Of a stretch of DNA of 20,366 nucleotides, positions 13,686-20,366 are shown in pieces (position 1 is the stretch's first letter; each line of letters begins with the position of its first letter). The DNA lies in contig CABVDL010000046.1 of the NCBI GenBank assembly GCA_902497035.1, positions 1-20,366 on the forward strand. The letters are read 5' to 3'. Below the pieces are notes generated by a model. That model saw only the letters and a list, made by a program, of their open reading frames with translations. It did not search any database and was not told the origin of the DNA. This DNA comes from an uncultured Prevotella sp. Lineage in GTDB: Bacteria; Bacteroidota; Bacteroidia; Bacteroidales; Bacteroidaceae. Position numbers and translations under genes: made by a program.

Positions 13686-14783
13686 ATGGATAAGAAAAAA
13701 GTGGCCCTTATCACGGGCATTACGGGTCAGGATGGCTCCTACCTGTCAGAGTTGCTGTTGGACAAAGGTTATGACGTGCATGGCGTTATTCGCAGGTCGT
13801 CGGTTGATTTCCGTCCGCGAATAGCCCATTTGGAGGGTCATGCACGCTTCCACCTGCACTATGCTGACCTAAGCGACTCAATGAGCGTATTGGGTGTCGT
13901 CGGTATGGTACGACCCACAGAGATTTACAATCTGGCGGCCCAGAGCCACGTGCAGGTGAGCTTCGATTCACCCGAATACACGGCTGACGTGGATGCCGTC
14001 GGCGTGCTTCGCATTCTGGAAGCCGTGCGCCAGTTGGGACTGTCTGACAGTTGCCGCATCTATCAGGCCTCTACCTCTGAGCTTTACGGCAAGGTGGAAG
14101 AGGTGCCGCAGAATGAGAACACGCCGTTCCATCCTTATAGTCCTTATGCCGTGGCCAAACAGTATGGCTACTGGATAGTAAAGGAATACCGCGACGCTTA
14201 CGGGATGTTCGCCTGCAACGGCATTCTGTTCAACCATGAGAGCGAGCGCAGGGGCGAGACCTTCGTCACGCGCAAGATTACGCTTGCCGCAGCGCGCATC
14301 AAGCAGGGCAAGCAGGACAAGCTCTATCTGGGCAACCTGTCGAGCCGCCGCGACTGGGGCTACGCCAAGGACTACGTCGAGTGCATGTGGCTTATTCTGC
14401 AAAACAGGAAACCTGACGACTTTGTCATCGCCACCGGCAAGCAGCACACCGTGCGCGAGTTTGCGACCCTGGCTTTCCACGATGTGGGCATAGAGCTGGA
14501 ATGGCAGGGTGAGGGGGCTGACGAGAAGGGTGTCGACAAGGCTACCGGCCGGGTGCTGGTGGAGGTGTCGCCCGACTTCTACCGGCCCACCGATGTGGTC
14601 AACCTCTGGGGTGACCCGACCAAGGCCAAGGCCGAGCTCAACTGGAATCCTACACAGACCACCTTTGAGGAATTGGTGAAAATCATGGTTGACAGCGACA
14701 TGAAGAAAGTAGCAGCTGATGATGCCGCCGCCAGAGTGAGGGTCAACCTGGAGGAATATCTCGAGAAAGGTATTGTAAAATAA
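13686..14783 (+). CDS. gmd: GDP-mannose 4,6-dehydratase
   Basis: A 365-aa extended short-chain dehydrogenase that converts GDP-mannose to GDP-4-keto-6-deoxymannose, the precursor of GDP-fucose and GDP-rhamnose for surface glycans. The NADP loop TGITGQDGSYL begins at residue 10. The STSELYG motif supplies Ser/Thr and Glu, and YAVAK provides catalytic Tyr154 and Lys158. NHESERRGETFVTRKIT and LGNLSSRRDWGYAKDYV are nearly invariant Gmd blocks. Length is normal. Its usual partner fcl (GDP-fucose synthase) is not adjacent; a GH3 glycosidase follows by 11 nt. Whether the end product is fucose or another deoxysugar therefore cannot be told here. Confidence 0.96.
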   Translation: MDKKKVALITGITGQDGSYLSELLLDKGYDVHGVIRRSSVDFRPRIAHLEGHARFHLHYADLSDSMSVLGVVGMVRPTEIYNLAAQSHVQVSFDSPEYTADVDAVGVLRILEAVRQLGLSDSCRIYQASTSELYGKVEEVPQNENTPFHPYSPYAVAKQYGYWIVKEYRDAYGMFACNGILFNHESERRGETFVTRKITLAAARIKQGKQDKLYLGNLSSRRDWGYAKDYVECMWLILQNRKPDDFVIATGKQHTVREFATLAFHDVGIELEWQGEGADEKGVDKATGRVLVEVSPDFYRPTDVVNLWGDPTKAKAELNWNPTQTTFEELVKIMVDSDMKKVAADDAAARVRVNLEEYLEKGIVK

Positions 14784-14794
14784 GTAAGTTCTAT

Positions 14795-17032
14795 ATGAAA
14801 CAAACTATTCTGGCGTTTGCAGCCATGCTACTGCCGTTCACGATGAGTGCGCAGCAGACTCCAGCTTATCTGGACGAAACAAAGAATATTGAGATGCGTG
14901 TGGAGGATGCGCTGAGCCGGATGACGCTCGACGAGAAGATTGCCGTCATTCATGCGCAGAGCAAGTTCTCCTCGGCAGGTGTCAAGCGGTTGGGCATTCC
15001 CGACTTTTGGACTGACGACGGCCCCATGGGCATTCGTCCTGATGTGTTTTGGGACGAATGGGATCAGGCCGGACAAACCAATGACTCTTGCGTTGCCTTT
15101 CCCGCGCTGACCTGTCTGGCAGCCTCATGGAATCCCTCGCTGTCCTACAGCTTTGGGCGGGCACTTGGCGAAGAGGGGCGCTACCGAAATAAGAACATGG
15201 TTCTCGGTCCGGGTCTCAACATCATCCGCTCTCCTCTTGGCGGCCGCAACTTCGAGTATTTCAGTGAGGACCCGTTCCTGATATCCGCCATGTGCGTACC
15301 TTATATTAAAGGCCTTCAGTCCAACGGCGTGTCGGCTTGCGTCAAGCACTACGCGCTCAACAACAGCGAGGAGTACCGCCATCAGGTGAACGTCAAGGTG
15401 AGTGACCGCGCTCTGCACGAGATTTACTTGCCCGCCTTTCACGCTGCCGTGACCAAAGGCGGCGTGTGGGCCGTGATGGGTGCTTACAACCTTTATAAGG
15501 ACCAGCATAATTGCTACAATGAGACATTGGTCAACAGGATACTCAAGGGCGACTGGAAGTTTGACGGTGTGCTGATTAGTGACTGGGGAGGAGCACACGA
15601 CACGTGGCAAGCCATTCATGGCGGCCTTGACATGGAGTTCGGCTCCTGGACTGACGGTCTGAAAGAGGGCGCAAGCAATGCCTACGACAACTACTACCTT
15701 GCGACCCCCTACAAGAAGCTCATCCGCGAGGGCAAGGTATCGACCAAAGAGCTCGATGACAAGGTGCGCCGCGTGCTGCGCCTTTTCTTCCGCACGAGCA
15801 TGGGCACCAACCATTCCCATGGTTTTCTTTGCTCAGACGGCCATTATGCCACGGCTCGCTCCGTTGCTGACGAGGGTATCGTACTGCTGCAGAACCGTGG
15901 CGGCGTGCTTCCAGTCGACGTAAGCAAGGCCAGAACCATTCTCGTCGTCGGCGAGAACGCCATCAAGATGATGACCGTGGGCGGTGGCTCAAGCTCGCTC
16001 AAAGTGCAGCGCGAGATTTCCCCGCTCAACGGTCTGAAGACCGCACTCAAGGAGATGGCGCCCAATGTCGAGGTGGAGTATGAGCGCGGTTATGTGGGCG
16101 ACACCACGGGCGAGCTCAACGGCGTGAAGACGGGTCAGGACCTCAGGGACAGCCGCTCTGCCGCACGGCTGATTGCTGATGCCGTGGCCAAAGCTAAAAA
16201 AGCCGATTATGTCATCATGTTCGGCGGACTCAACAAGAGCGACTACCAGGACTGCGAAGGCCACGACCGCAAGAGCTATGAGCTGCCTTATGGCCAGGAC
16301 GAGGTCATCAAAGCACTGGCCGCGGCAAATAAGAATTTCGTTTACGTTAATATCTCCGGCAATCCCGTAGCCATGCCGTGGTCGGCCAAGGTCCCTGCCA
16401 TTGTCCAGGGCTGGTTCCTCGGGTCTGAGATGGGCAATGCGCTGGCCGACGTGCTGCTCGGCAAGGTCAACCCCTCCGGCAAGCTGCCTTACACCTGGTA
16501 TGCACGACTCAACGACTGCGGCGCACATGCGCTTGATGCCTGGCACGGCACTTGGCGCGCCGACCATAAGATTATTGATGAGGATTACAAGGAGGGAATT
16601 TATGTGGGCTACCGCTGGATGGACAAACAGCATCTAAAGCCGACGTTTGCCTTTGGCCACGGCATGAGTTACACTACTTTCCGACTGGCCAACGTCAGAC
16701 TGTCGTCCGCAACTGTGACACCCTCCGACAGTCTATCATTCACGGTCAGCGTGAAGAATACGGGCAAGCGTGACGGTGCCGAGACCGTCCAGCTCTACAT
16801 CCATACTGACAAACCTGCTGTCGACCGGCCTTACAAGGAACTGAAAGGCTTCCGAAAGGTGTTCCTCAAGGCAGGCGAGAGCCGCGACGTGACTATCACT
16901 ATCGGCCGCGACGCGCTGAGCTATTGGGACGAGGTCACTAACGGCTGGCGCGCTGACCCGGGCAAGTATGTGGCATTCATTGGCACATCGAGCGACAACC
17001 TCCCGCTTAAGGCCAGCTTTGAGTTGAGATAA
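14795..17032 (+). CDS. Secreted glycoside hydrolase family 3 enzyme (beta-glucosidase/xylosidase-like)
   Basis: A 745-aa exported enzyme. Residues 1-19 are a Sec signal peptide ending in MSA before QQ, so it acts in the periplasm or at the cell surface. The GH3 TIM-barrel domain (about 35-330) contains KHYALNNSE and the nucleophile motif GVLISDWGG with Asp263. The alpha/beta sandwich domain (about 350-600) carries QDCEGHDRKSYELP, whose Glu488 is the likely acid/base. A C-terminal FN3-like domain (about 640-735) includes the GAETVQLYI and PYKELKGF stretches typical of GH3. It releases non-reducing beta-linked sugars, but the exact sugar is not decidable from motifs. It starts 11 nt after gmd and is probably co-transcribed with it, an unusual pairing. 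Confidence 0.93.
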   Translation: MKQTILAFAAMLLPFTMSAQQTPAYLDETKNIEMRVEDALSRMTLDEKIAVIHAQSKFSSAGVKRLGIPDFWTDDGPMGIRPDVFWDEWDQAGQTNDSCVAFPALTCLAASWNPSLSYSFGRALGEEGRYRNKNMVLGPGLNIIRSPLGGRNFEYFSEDPFLISAMCVPYIKGLQSNGVSACVKHYALNNSEEYRHQVNVKVSDRALHEIYLPAFHAAVTKGGVWAVMGAYNLYKDQHNCYNETLVNRILKGDWKFDGVLISDWGGAHDTWQAIHGGLDMEFGSWTDGLKEGASNAYDNYYLATPYKKLIREGKVSTKELDDKVRRVLRLFFRTSMGTNHSHGFLCSDGHYATARSVADEGIVLLQNRGGVLPVDVSKARTILVVGENAIKMMTVGGGSSSLKVQREISPLNGLKTALKEMAPNVEVEYERGYVGDTTGELNGVKTGQDLRDSRSAARLIADAVAKAKKADYVIMFGGLNKSDYQDCEGHDRKSYELPYGQDEVIKALAAANKNFVYVNISGNPVAMPWSAKVPAIVQGWFLGSEMGNALADVLLGKVNPSGKLPYTWYARLNDCGAHALDAWHGTWRADHKIIDEDYKEGIYVGYRWMDKQHLKPTFAFGHGMSYTTFRLANVRLSSATVTPSDSLSFTVSVKNTGKRDGAETVQLYIHTDKPAVDRPYKELKGFRKVFLKAGESRDVTITIGRDALSYWDEVTNGWRADPGKYVAFIGTSSDNLPLKASFELR

Positions 17033-17046
17033 CAGCACACCACAGC

Positions 17047-17081
17047 CACGCCGAAGACAGGGTTGGCCCCTCTTCGGCGTG
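17047..17081 (+). terminator. Strong hairpin after the GH3 gene, possible terminator
   Basis: CACGCCGAAGA (17047-17057) pairs perfectly with TCTTCGGCGTG (17071-17081). The loop can add a GGG/CCC pairing. It lies 15 nt after the GH3 stop. No T-tract follows, so it is either an atypical terminator or an mRNA 3'-end stabilising structure. Confidence 0.55.
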
Positions 17082-17186
17082 TTGCTGCAGGCAGACTTTG
17101 CAGTCCGACAGATTCATCGTCACGTGAACGCCGCAAATGTAACGAAATTGAAACGCCGTTATAACATGAATGCAATTTTTTCCATT

Positions 17187-17194
17187 TAACTTTG
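17187..17194 (+). promoter_or_regulatory. Two-component operon promoter, -7 element
   Basis: TAACTTTG at 17187-17194 predicts a transcription start near 17199, about 4 nt before the response-regulator ATG at 17203. No clear TTG lies about 20 nt upstream, so the -33 element is poor. Confidence 0.6.
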
Positions 17195-17202
17195 CAATCG
17201 AA

Positions 17203-17895
17203 ATGGAAAATAAGAACATACACATCTTAGTGGTTGACGATGAGGAAGATCTCTGCGAGATACTCAGGTACAACCTTGAGACCGAAGGCTATCAAGTCGA
17301 CACGGCCAGCTCGGGCGAGGAAGCCCTGTCCTTGAATGTTACCAACTATCAACTCATTCTGCTTGACGTGATGATGGGCGGAATGAACGGCTTCGCGGTA
17401 GCCAGGCAATTGCGGAGCAAAGAGGCTACGGCCCACATCCCTATTATTTTCCTTACGGCCAAGGGTTCTGAACACGACAAGATTACGGGCTTCAACCTGG
17501 GTGCCGACGATTACATTTCAAAGCCATTCTCCATCCGTGAGGTGCTGCTCCGCATCAGGGCCGTACTGCGCCGCACGAATGTGGAGAACACTGAGGAACC
17601 CAAGCATCAGCTCCGATATAAAGGACTGGTGGTTGACCTTGACCGGAAATTGGTGGAGGTGGACGGCAATGACGTGGTATTCACAAAAACCGAGTTCGGC
17701 ATTCTCTGTACCTTGCTTGAGAAGATGGGCCGCGTGTATTCGCGCCACGACCTCATCCGCCATATCTGGCCTACCGATGTCATCGTCTCCGACCGCACGG
17801 TCGATGTCAACATCACCCGTGTGAGAAAGAAACTCGGCCCCTATGCCGACAATATCGTGACCCGTCTGGGCTTCGGCTATTATTTCGATGCCTGA
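17203..17895 (+). CDS. OmpR/PhoB-family response regulator
   Basis: A 230-aa two-component regulator. The receiver domain (about 5-120) has the acidic pocket VVDDEED, phospho-acceptor Asp55 in LLDVMMGG, the conserved Thr in IIFLTAKG and Lys107 in ISKPF. The C-terminal winged helix (about 130-228) has TKTEFGILCTLLE, the recognition region VSDRTVDVNITRVRKKL and the final wing RLGFGYYF. I start it at ATG 17203 because the receiver begins immediately after; the in-frame ATG at 17170 lies upstream of the predicted promoter. The sensor kinase follows after 18 nt, forming a pair. Target genes are not evident; the GH3 gene and ydfG on either side are only candidates by proximity. Confidence 0.94.
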   Translation: MENKNIHILVVDDEEDLCEILRYNLETEGYQVDTASSGEEALSLNVTNYQLILLDVMMGGMNGFAVARQLRSKEATAHIPIIFLTAKGSEHDKITGFNLGADDYISKPFSIREVLLRIRAVLRRTNVENTEEPKHQLRYKGLVVDLDRKLVEVDGNDVVFTKTEFGILCTLLEKMGRVYSRHDLIRHIWPTDVIVSDRTVDVNITRVRKKLGPYADNIVTRLGFGYYFDA

Positions 17896-17913
17896 CCATA
17901 TTCACATCCCATC

Positions 17914-19329
17914 ATGCGCAAGCGGTTATCCATTGGCAACAGGCTCTATTTCAGTGTTCTCACCCTGTTCCTTCTCTTTGCGGTGTCCTTTATCGTTTTT
18001 CAGCAATACCGTGAGAAGCAGTTCAAGATAGACACGCTTGACCTGCGCCTGCAGTCGTTCAACAGACAGCTGCACGATGCCATCGTATTCTCAGGAAAAG
18101 GTATCGATGAGGTATCTATTCTACGATATCTGAAGATGTACAATACCGACGGGCTGCGTGTCACCATCATCAGAAAAGACGGGACGGTGGTCTTTGACAA
18201 CGTGCAGAAAAACTATGCTTCTATGGCCAATCACCTTAATCGGCCCGAGGTGCAGCAGGCGTTGAGGAAAGGCAGCGGCTCGATAGTCGAGCGCAACAGC
18301 CACACGCTCAATCATGACTATTTCTACAGCGCGACCTATTTCCCCAGTGAACGCTTCATCGTGCGCTCGGCCTTACCCTACAGTGTGAGCCTGGCCAGAA
18401 ACCTGAGGGCTGACCAGCATTACATCTGGTTTGCCATCGGAGTGATGCTGCTGCTGACATTCGTGCTTTACCGCTTCATGCACCGGCTGAGTAAAAGCAT
18501 CACGCGGCTCAATGATTTTGCCACGCGCGCCGACCACAACGCCAAACTTGAGACCGAAGAGCTGGTCAACTTCTCCAACGATGAGCTTGGCGACACAGCC
18601 GCACGTATCATCAAACTCTATCTCAAGCTGCAGCGCACACAGCAGGAGCAGAATGTGCTGAAGCGGCAGCTCACGCAGAATGTCGCCCATGAGCTGAAGA
18701 CCCCCGTGGCCAGTATTCAGGGCTATTTGGAGACTATACTTGAAAATCCCCACATCGACGACAAGACGCGTGACGTGTTCCTCGACCGATGCTACGCCCA
18801 AAGCAAACGGCTGGCATCATTGCTCAACGATATGTCAACGCTCAACCGTATGGACGACGGGGCCGACGTGATGACCTACGAGGACGTGGATTTGGCCGAA
18901 ATGATACGCACCATCGAGAAAGAATGCCAGTTCAGTCTTGAGCAGAAGAACATGACCATTCGCTGCGAGATACCGCCAGAGATTATCGTCCACGGCAACC
19001 GCAGCCTGCTCTACAGCATCTTCCGCAACCTCACCGACAATGCCATTGCCTATGCCGGTGTAGGTACACACATCAGCCTCAAAGCCAAGTGGGAGCAGCC
19101 TTTCTGGCATTTCACCTTCAGCGACAATGGCATCGGTGTGGCACCAGAGCATCTGCCGCGCCTCTTCGAGCGGTTCTACCGTGTTGACAAAGGACGCAGC
19201 CGCAAGATGGGCGGTACAGGCCTCGGTCTGGCCATTGTCAAGAACGCCGTGAGGGTGCATGGCGGCAGCATCACGGTGAAGAATAACGCCACAGGCGGCC
19301 TCTGTTTCAATTTCACGCTGAAGCCGTAG
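17914..19329 (+). CDS. Membrane sensor histidine kinase
   Basis: A 471-aa inner-membrane kinase paired with the preceding response regulator. Transmembrane segments at about 11-30 and 170-188 enclose a periplasmic sensor of about 138 residues with no family I recognise. After TM2 comes a HAMP-like linker (RLNDFATRAD), then the HisKA helix NVAHELKTPVASIQGYLETI with phospho-acceptor His259. The ATPase domain carries the N-box NLTDNAIAYA (Asn372, Asn376), the G1 box DNGIGV (Asp404) and the G2 box GGTGLGLAIVKNAVRVHGG. All catalytic boxes are intact and there is no PAS domain. It resembles PhoR-type kinases in layout, but phosphate sensing should not be assumed: no pst/pho genes are nearby. Confidence 0.94.
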   Translation: MRKRLSIGNRLYFSVLTLFLLFAVSFIVFQQYREKQFKIDTLDLRLQSFNRQLHDAIVFSGKGIDEVSILRYLKMYNTDGLRVTIIRKDGTVVFDNVQKNYASMANHLNRPEVQQALRKGSGSIVERNSHTLNHDYFYSATYFPSERFIVRSALPYSVSLARNLRADQHYIWFAIGVMLLLTFVLYRFMHRLSKSITRLNDFATRADHNAKLETEELVNFSNDELGDTAARIIKLYLKLQRTQQEQNVLKRQLTQNVAHELKTPVASIQGYLETILENPHIDDKTRDVFLDRCYAQSKRLASLLNDMSTLNRMDDGADVMTYEDVDLAEMIRTIEKECQFSLEQKNMTIRCEIPPEIIVHGNRSLLYSIFRNLTDNAIAYAGVGTHISLKAKWEQPFWHFTFSDNGIGVAPEHLPRLFERFYRVDKGRSRKMGGTGLGLAIVKNAVRVHGGSITVKNNATGGLCFNFTLKP

Positions 19330-19434
19330 GCACTACCAATTCCTTTGTGGTAAGACTGAGTGGTTACGGTGCCAGTGTCAGCGTCCTACCGGTACAGTGA
19401 ATGTCACTTGACAATAAAAAAGGGGTAATGTAAG

Positions 19435-19466
19435 TTGACAGTTTGGGAAAATATTCTGTAAATTTG
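19435..19466 (+). promoter_or_regulatory. ydfG promoter (Bacteroidota type)
   Basis: TTG at 19435-19437 and TAAATTTG at 19459-19466 are 21 nt apart, matching the -33/-7 arrangement. The predicted leader to the ATG at 19530 is about 58 nt. The 19330-19434 stretch upstream shows no gene and no T-tailed terminator for the kinase gene. Confidence 0.65.
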
Positions 19467-19529
19467 CAGCATCATATCATACGGGAGAGCAACATCCCCC
19501 CATACGACTCAAAAGTTAATTTACGGAAT

Positions 19530-20291
19530 ATGGAAAAGAAAATTGTACTTGTCACAGGTGCCACCAGCGGCATTGGTGAGGCGTGTGCCACGCGCTTTGC
19601 TCAGGGCGGCTACAACGTTATCATTACCGGACGCAACAGGGATAATCTTGTCAAAGTGCAGCAGCTCATCGAGGCTGAGGGTGCTGCCGCGCTGCCGCTC
19701 TGCTTCGATGTGCGCGACCGCGATGCTGCCAGGAAAGCAGTAGAGAGCATCCCCGAGTCCTGGCGTGAGATTGACGTGCTGGTCAACAACGCTGGTCTGG
19801 CGCGCGGGTTGGAGGAGGAATATAAGGGCGACTTCGACGACTGGGACCAGATGATTGACACCAACATCAAGGGCCTGCTTACAATGACCCGTCTCATTGT
19901 TCCCGGTATGGTGGCACGCAACCACGGCCATGTCATCAACATCGGAAGTGTGGCGGGTGATGCCGCTTATGCCGGCGGCAATGTGTATTGCGCGACGAAG
20001 TCTGCCGTCAAGGCCATCACCGACGGCCTGCGCATTGATGTGGCCAATACACGGCTGCGCGTCACCAATGTCAAGCCTGGTCTTGTCGAGACCCATTTCT
20101 CCAACGTCCGTTTCCATGGCGATGATGAGCGTGCTGATAACGTTTACAAAGGCATCAAACCACTTACCGGCAACGATATTGCCGAGGTGGTCTATTTCGC
20201 CGCCAGTGCGCCTGAGCATGTGCAGATTGCCGAAGTGCTCGTCCTTGCTACGCATCAGGCTAACGGCACGGTGATATGGAGAGATGCATAA
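19530..20291 (+). CDS. ydfG: YdfG-like NADP-dependent short-chain dehydrogenase
   Basis: A 253-aa classical SDR. The cofactor loop TGATSGIG lies at about residues 9-16, NNAG follows in the DVLVNNAGLARG block, and the catalytic triad is Ser140, Tyr153 and Lys157 (Tyr-Cys-Ala-Thr-Lys). The blocks MIDTNIKGLLTMTR, PGMVARNHGHVINIGS, AYAGGNVY and FSNVRFHGDD match E. coli YdfG closely. YdfG reduces malonic semialdehyde and oxidises L-allo-threonine, serine and related 3-hydroxy acids. The start at 19530 is preferred; the longer frame adds 29 codons and begins upstream of the -7 element. It has its own promoter and is a single-gene unit. Exact substrate preference is inferred from the family. Confidence 0.92.
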   Translation: MEKKIVLVTGATSGIGEACATRFAQGGYNVIITGRNRDNLVKVQQLIEAEGAAALPLCFDVRDRDAARKAVESIPESWREIDVLVNNAGLARGLEEEYKGDFDDWDQMIDTNIKGLLTMTRLIVPGMVARNHGHVINIGSVAGDAAYAGGNVYCATKSAVKAITDGLRIDVANTRLRVTNVKPGLVETHFSNVRFHGDDERADNVYKGIKPLTGNDIAEVVYFAASAPEHVQIAEVLVLATHQANGTVIWRDA

Positions 20292-20308
20292 TATCGCAAA
20301 TAAACAAA

Positions 20309-20340
20309 TTGGGTATCGGCCATATATGGCTGATACCCAA
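20309..20340. terminator. 32-nt near-perfect palindrome after ydfG
   Basis: Arms TTGGGTATC (20309-20317) and GATACCCAA (20332-20340) continue inward through GGCCATATATGGCT, so 15 of 16 arm positions pair; the exception is a G-T at 20318/20331, which is a G-U wobble in the plus-strand RNA. No T-run follows on the plus strand. A T-rich stretch (TTGTTTATTT) does follow on the minus strand. It probably ends ydfG transcription, and perhaps also a convergent gene beyond the window. Confidence 0.6.
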
Positions 20341-20366
20341 CTGATAATGGGTGACTCGCATGGGGT

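Noticed and set aside
15125..15820. 231-aa minus-strand ORF
   Set aside because: Lies inside the GH3 catalytic domain on the opposite strand; no recognisable domain of its own.
19521..20255. 244-aa minus-strand ORF
   Set aside because: Antisense shadow of the ydfG-like gene, which has intact catalytic residues and its own promoter.
1..20366. CRISPR array, phage genes, transposases, tRNA or rRNA
   Set aside because: No regularly spaced repeats, no integrase or transposase motifs and no RNA gene folds were seen on either strand.

Overview
This window looks like chromosomal DNA from a Bacteroidota bacterium, most probably Bacteroidales of the Prevotella type. Three things point there. Most recognisable promoters carry the Bacteroidota -7 element TAnnTTTG (usually TAACTTTG). 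Start codons are not preceded by Shine-Dalgarno sequences. The protein families fit: a class II pantothenate kinase, an EmrAB/TolC-like pump under an AraC regulator, and a secreted GH3 glycosidase. The species call is inference from sequence style only.

Layout. 1-389: no gene; a 21-bp imperfect inverted repeat, then the ars promoter with an operator-like inverted repeat. 390-3043 (+): arsenic resistance operon arsC, arsR, an 87-aa orphan and acr3. The acr3 3' end is abnormal: the reading frame runs about 170 codons past the conserved end, over a remnant of another gene and antisense to the next one. 2752-2804: bidirectional terminator. 2822-7261 (-): a TolC-like outer membrane protein, HlyD/EmrA-like adaptor and 14-TM MFS pump in one operon, followed by a small antibiotic biosynthesis monooxygenase (ABM)-fold protein. 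An AraC-family regulator (7425-8243, +) is divergent from it. 8321-13423: a pantothenate/CoA block made of coaBC, coaW and a Rossmann/DUF2520 protein (-), panB (+), and panC-panD (-). 13686-17032 (+): gmd followed closely by a secreted GH3 glycoside hydrolase. 17203-19329 (+): an OmpR-type response regulator and its membrane histidine kinase. 19530-20291 (+): a ydfG-like short-chain dehydrogenase, then a 32-nt palindrome near the window end.

How the genes work together. The pan/coa block covers pantothenate synthesis (PanB, PanC, PanD) and the first steps to CoA (type II PanK, CoaBC). The only pantothenate step without a classical gene is ketopantoate reductase. The DUF2520 protein at the end of the coaBC operon has a dehydrogenase fold suited to that step, which makes it the best functional hypothesis in the window. 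In contrast, panB is broken as read: about 19 bp are missing after Gly183, shifting the frame and removing the residue equivalent to E. coli PanB Glu181. Either this strain cannot make ketopantoate from this gene or the sequence carries an error there.

Other points of interest are the damaged acr3 tail, very short predicted leaders for arsC and the response regulator, a palindrome with a repeated half-site at the gmd promoter, and gmd paired with a glycosidase where fcl would often be expected. I found no tRNA, rRNA, CRISPR array, transposase or phage gene.
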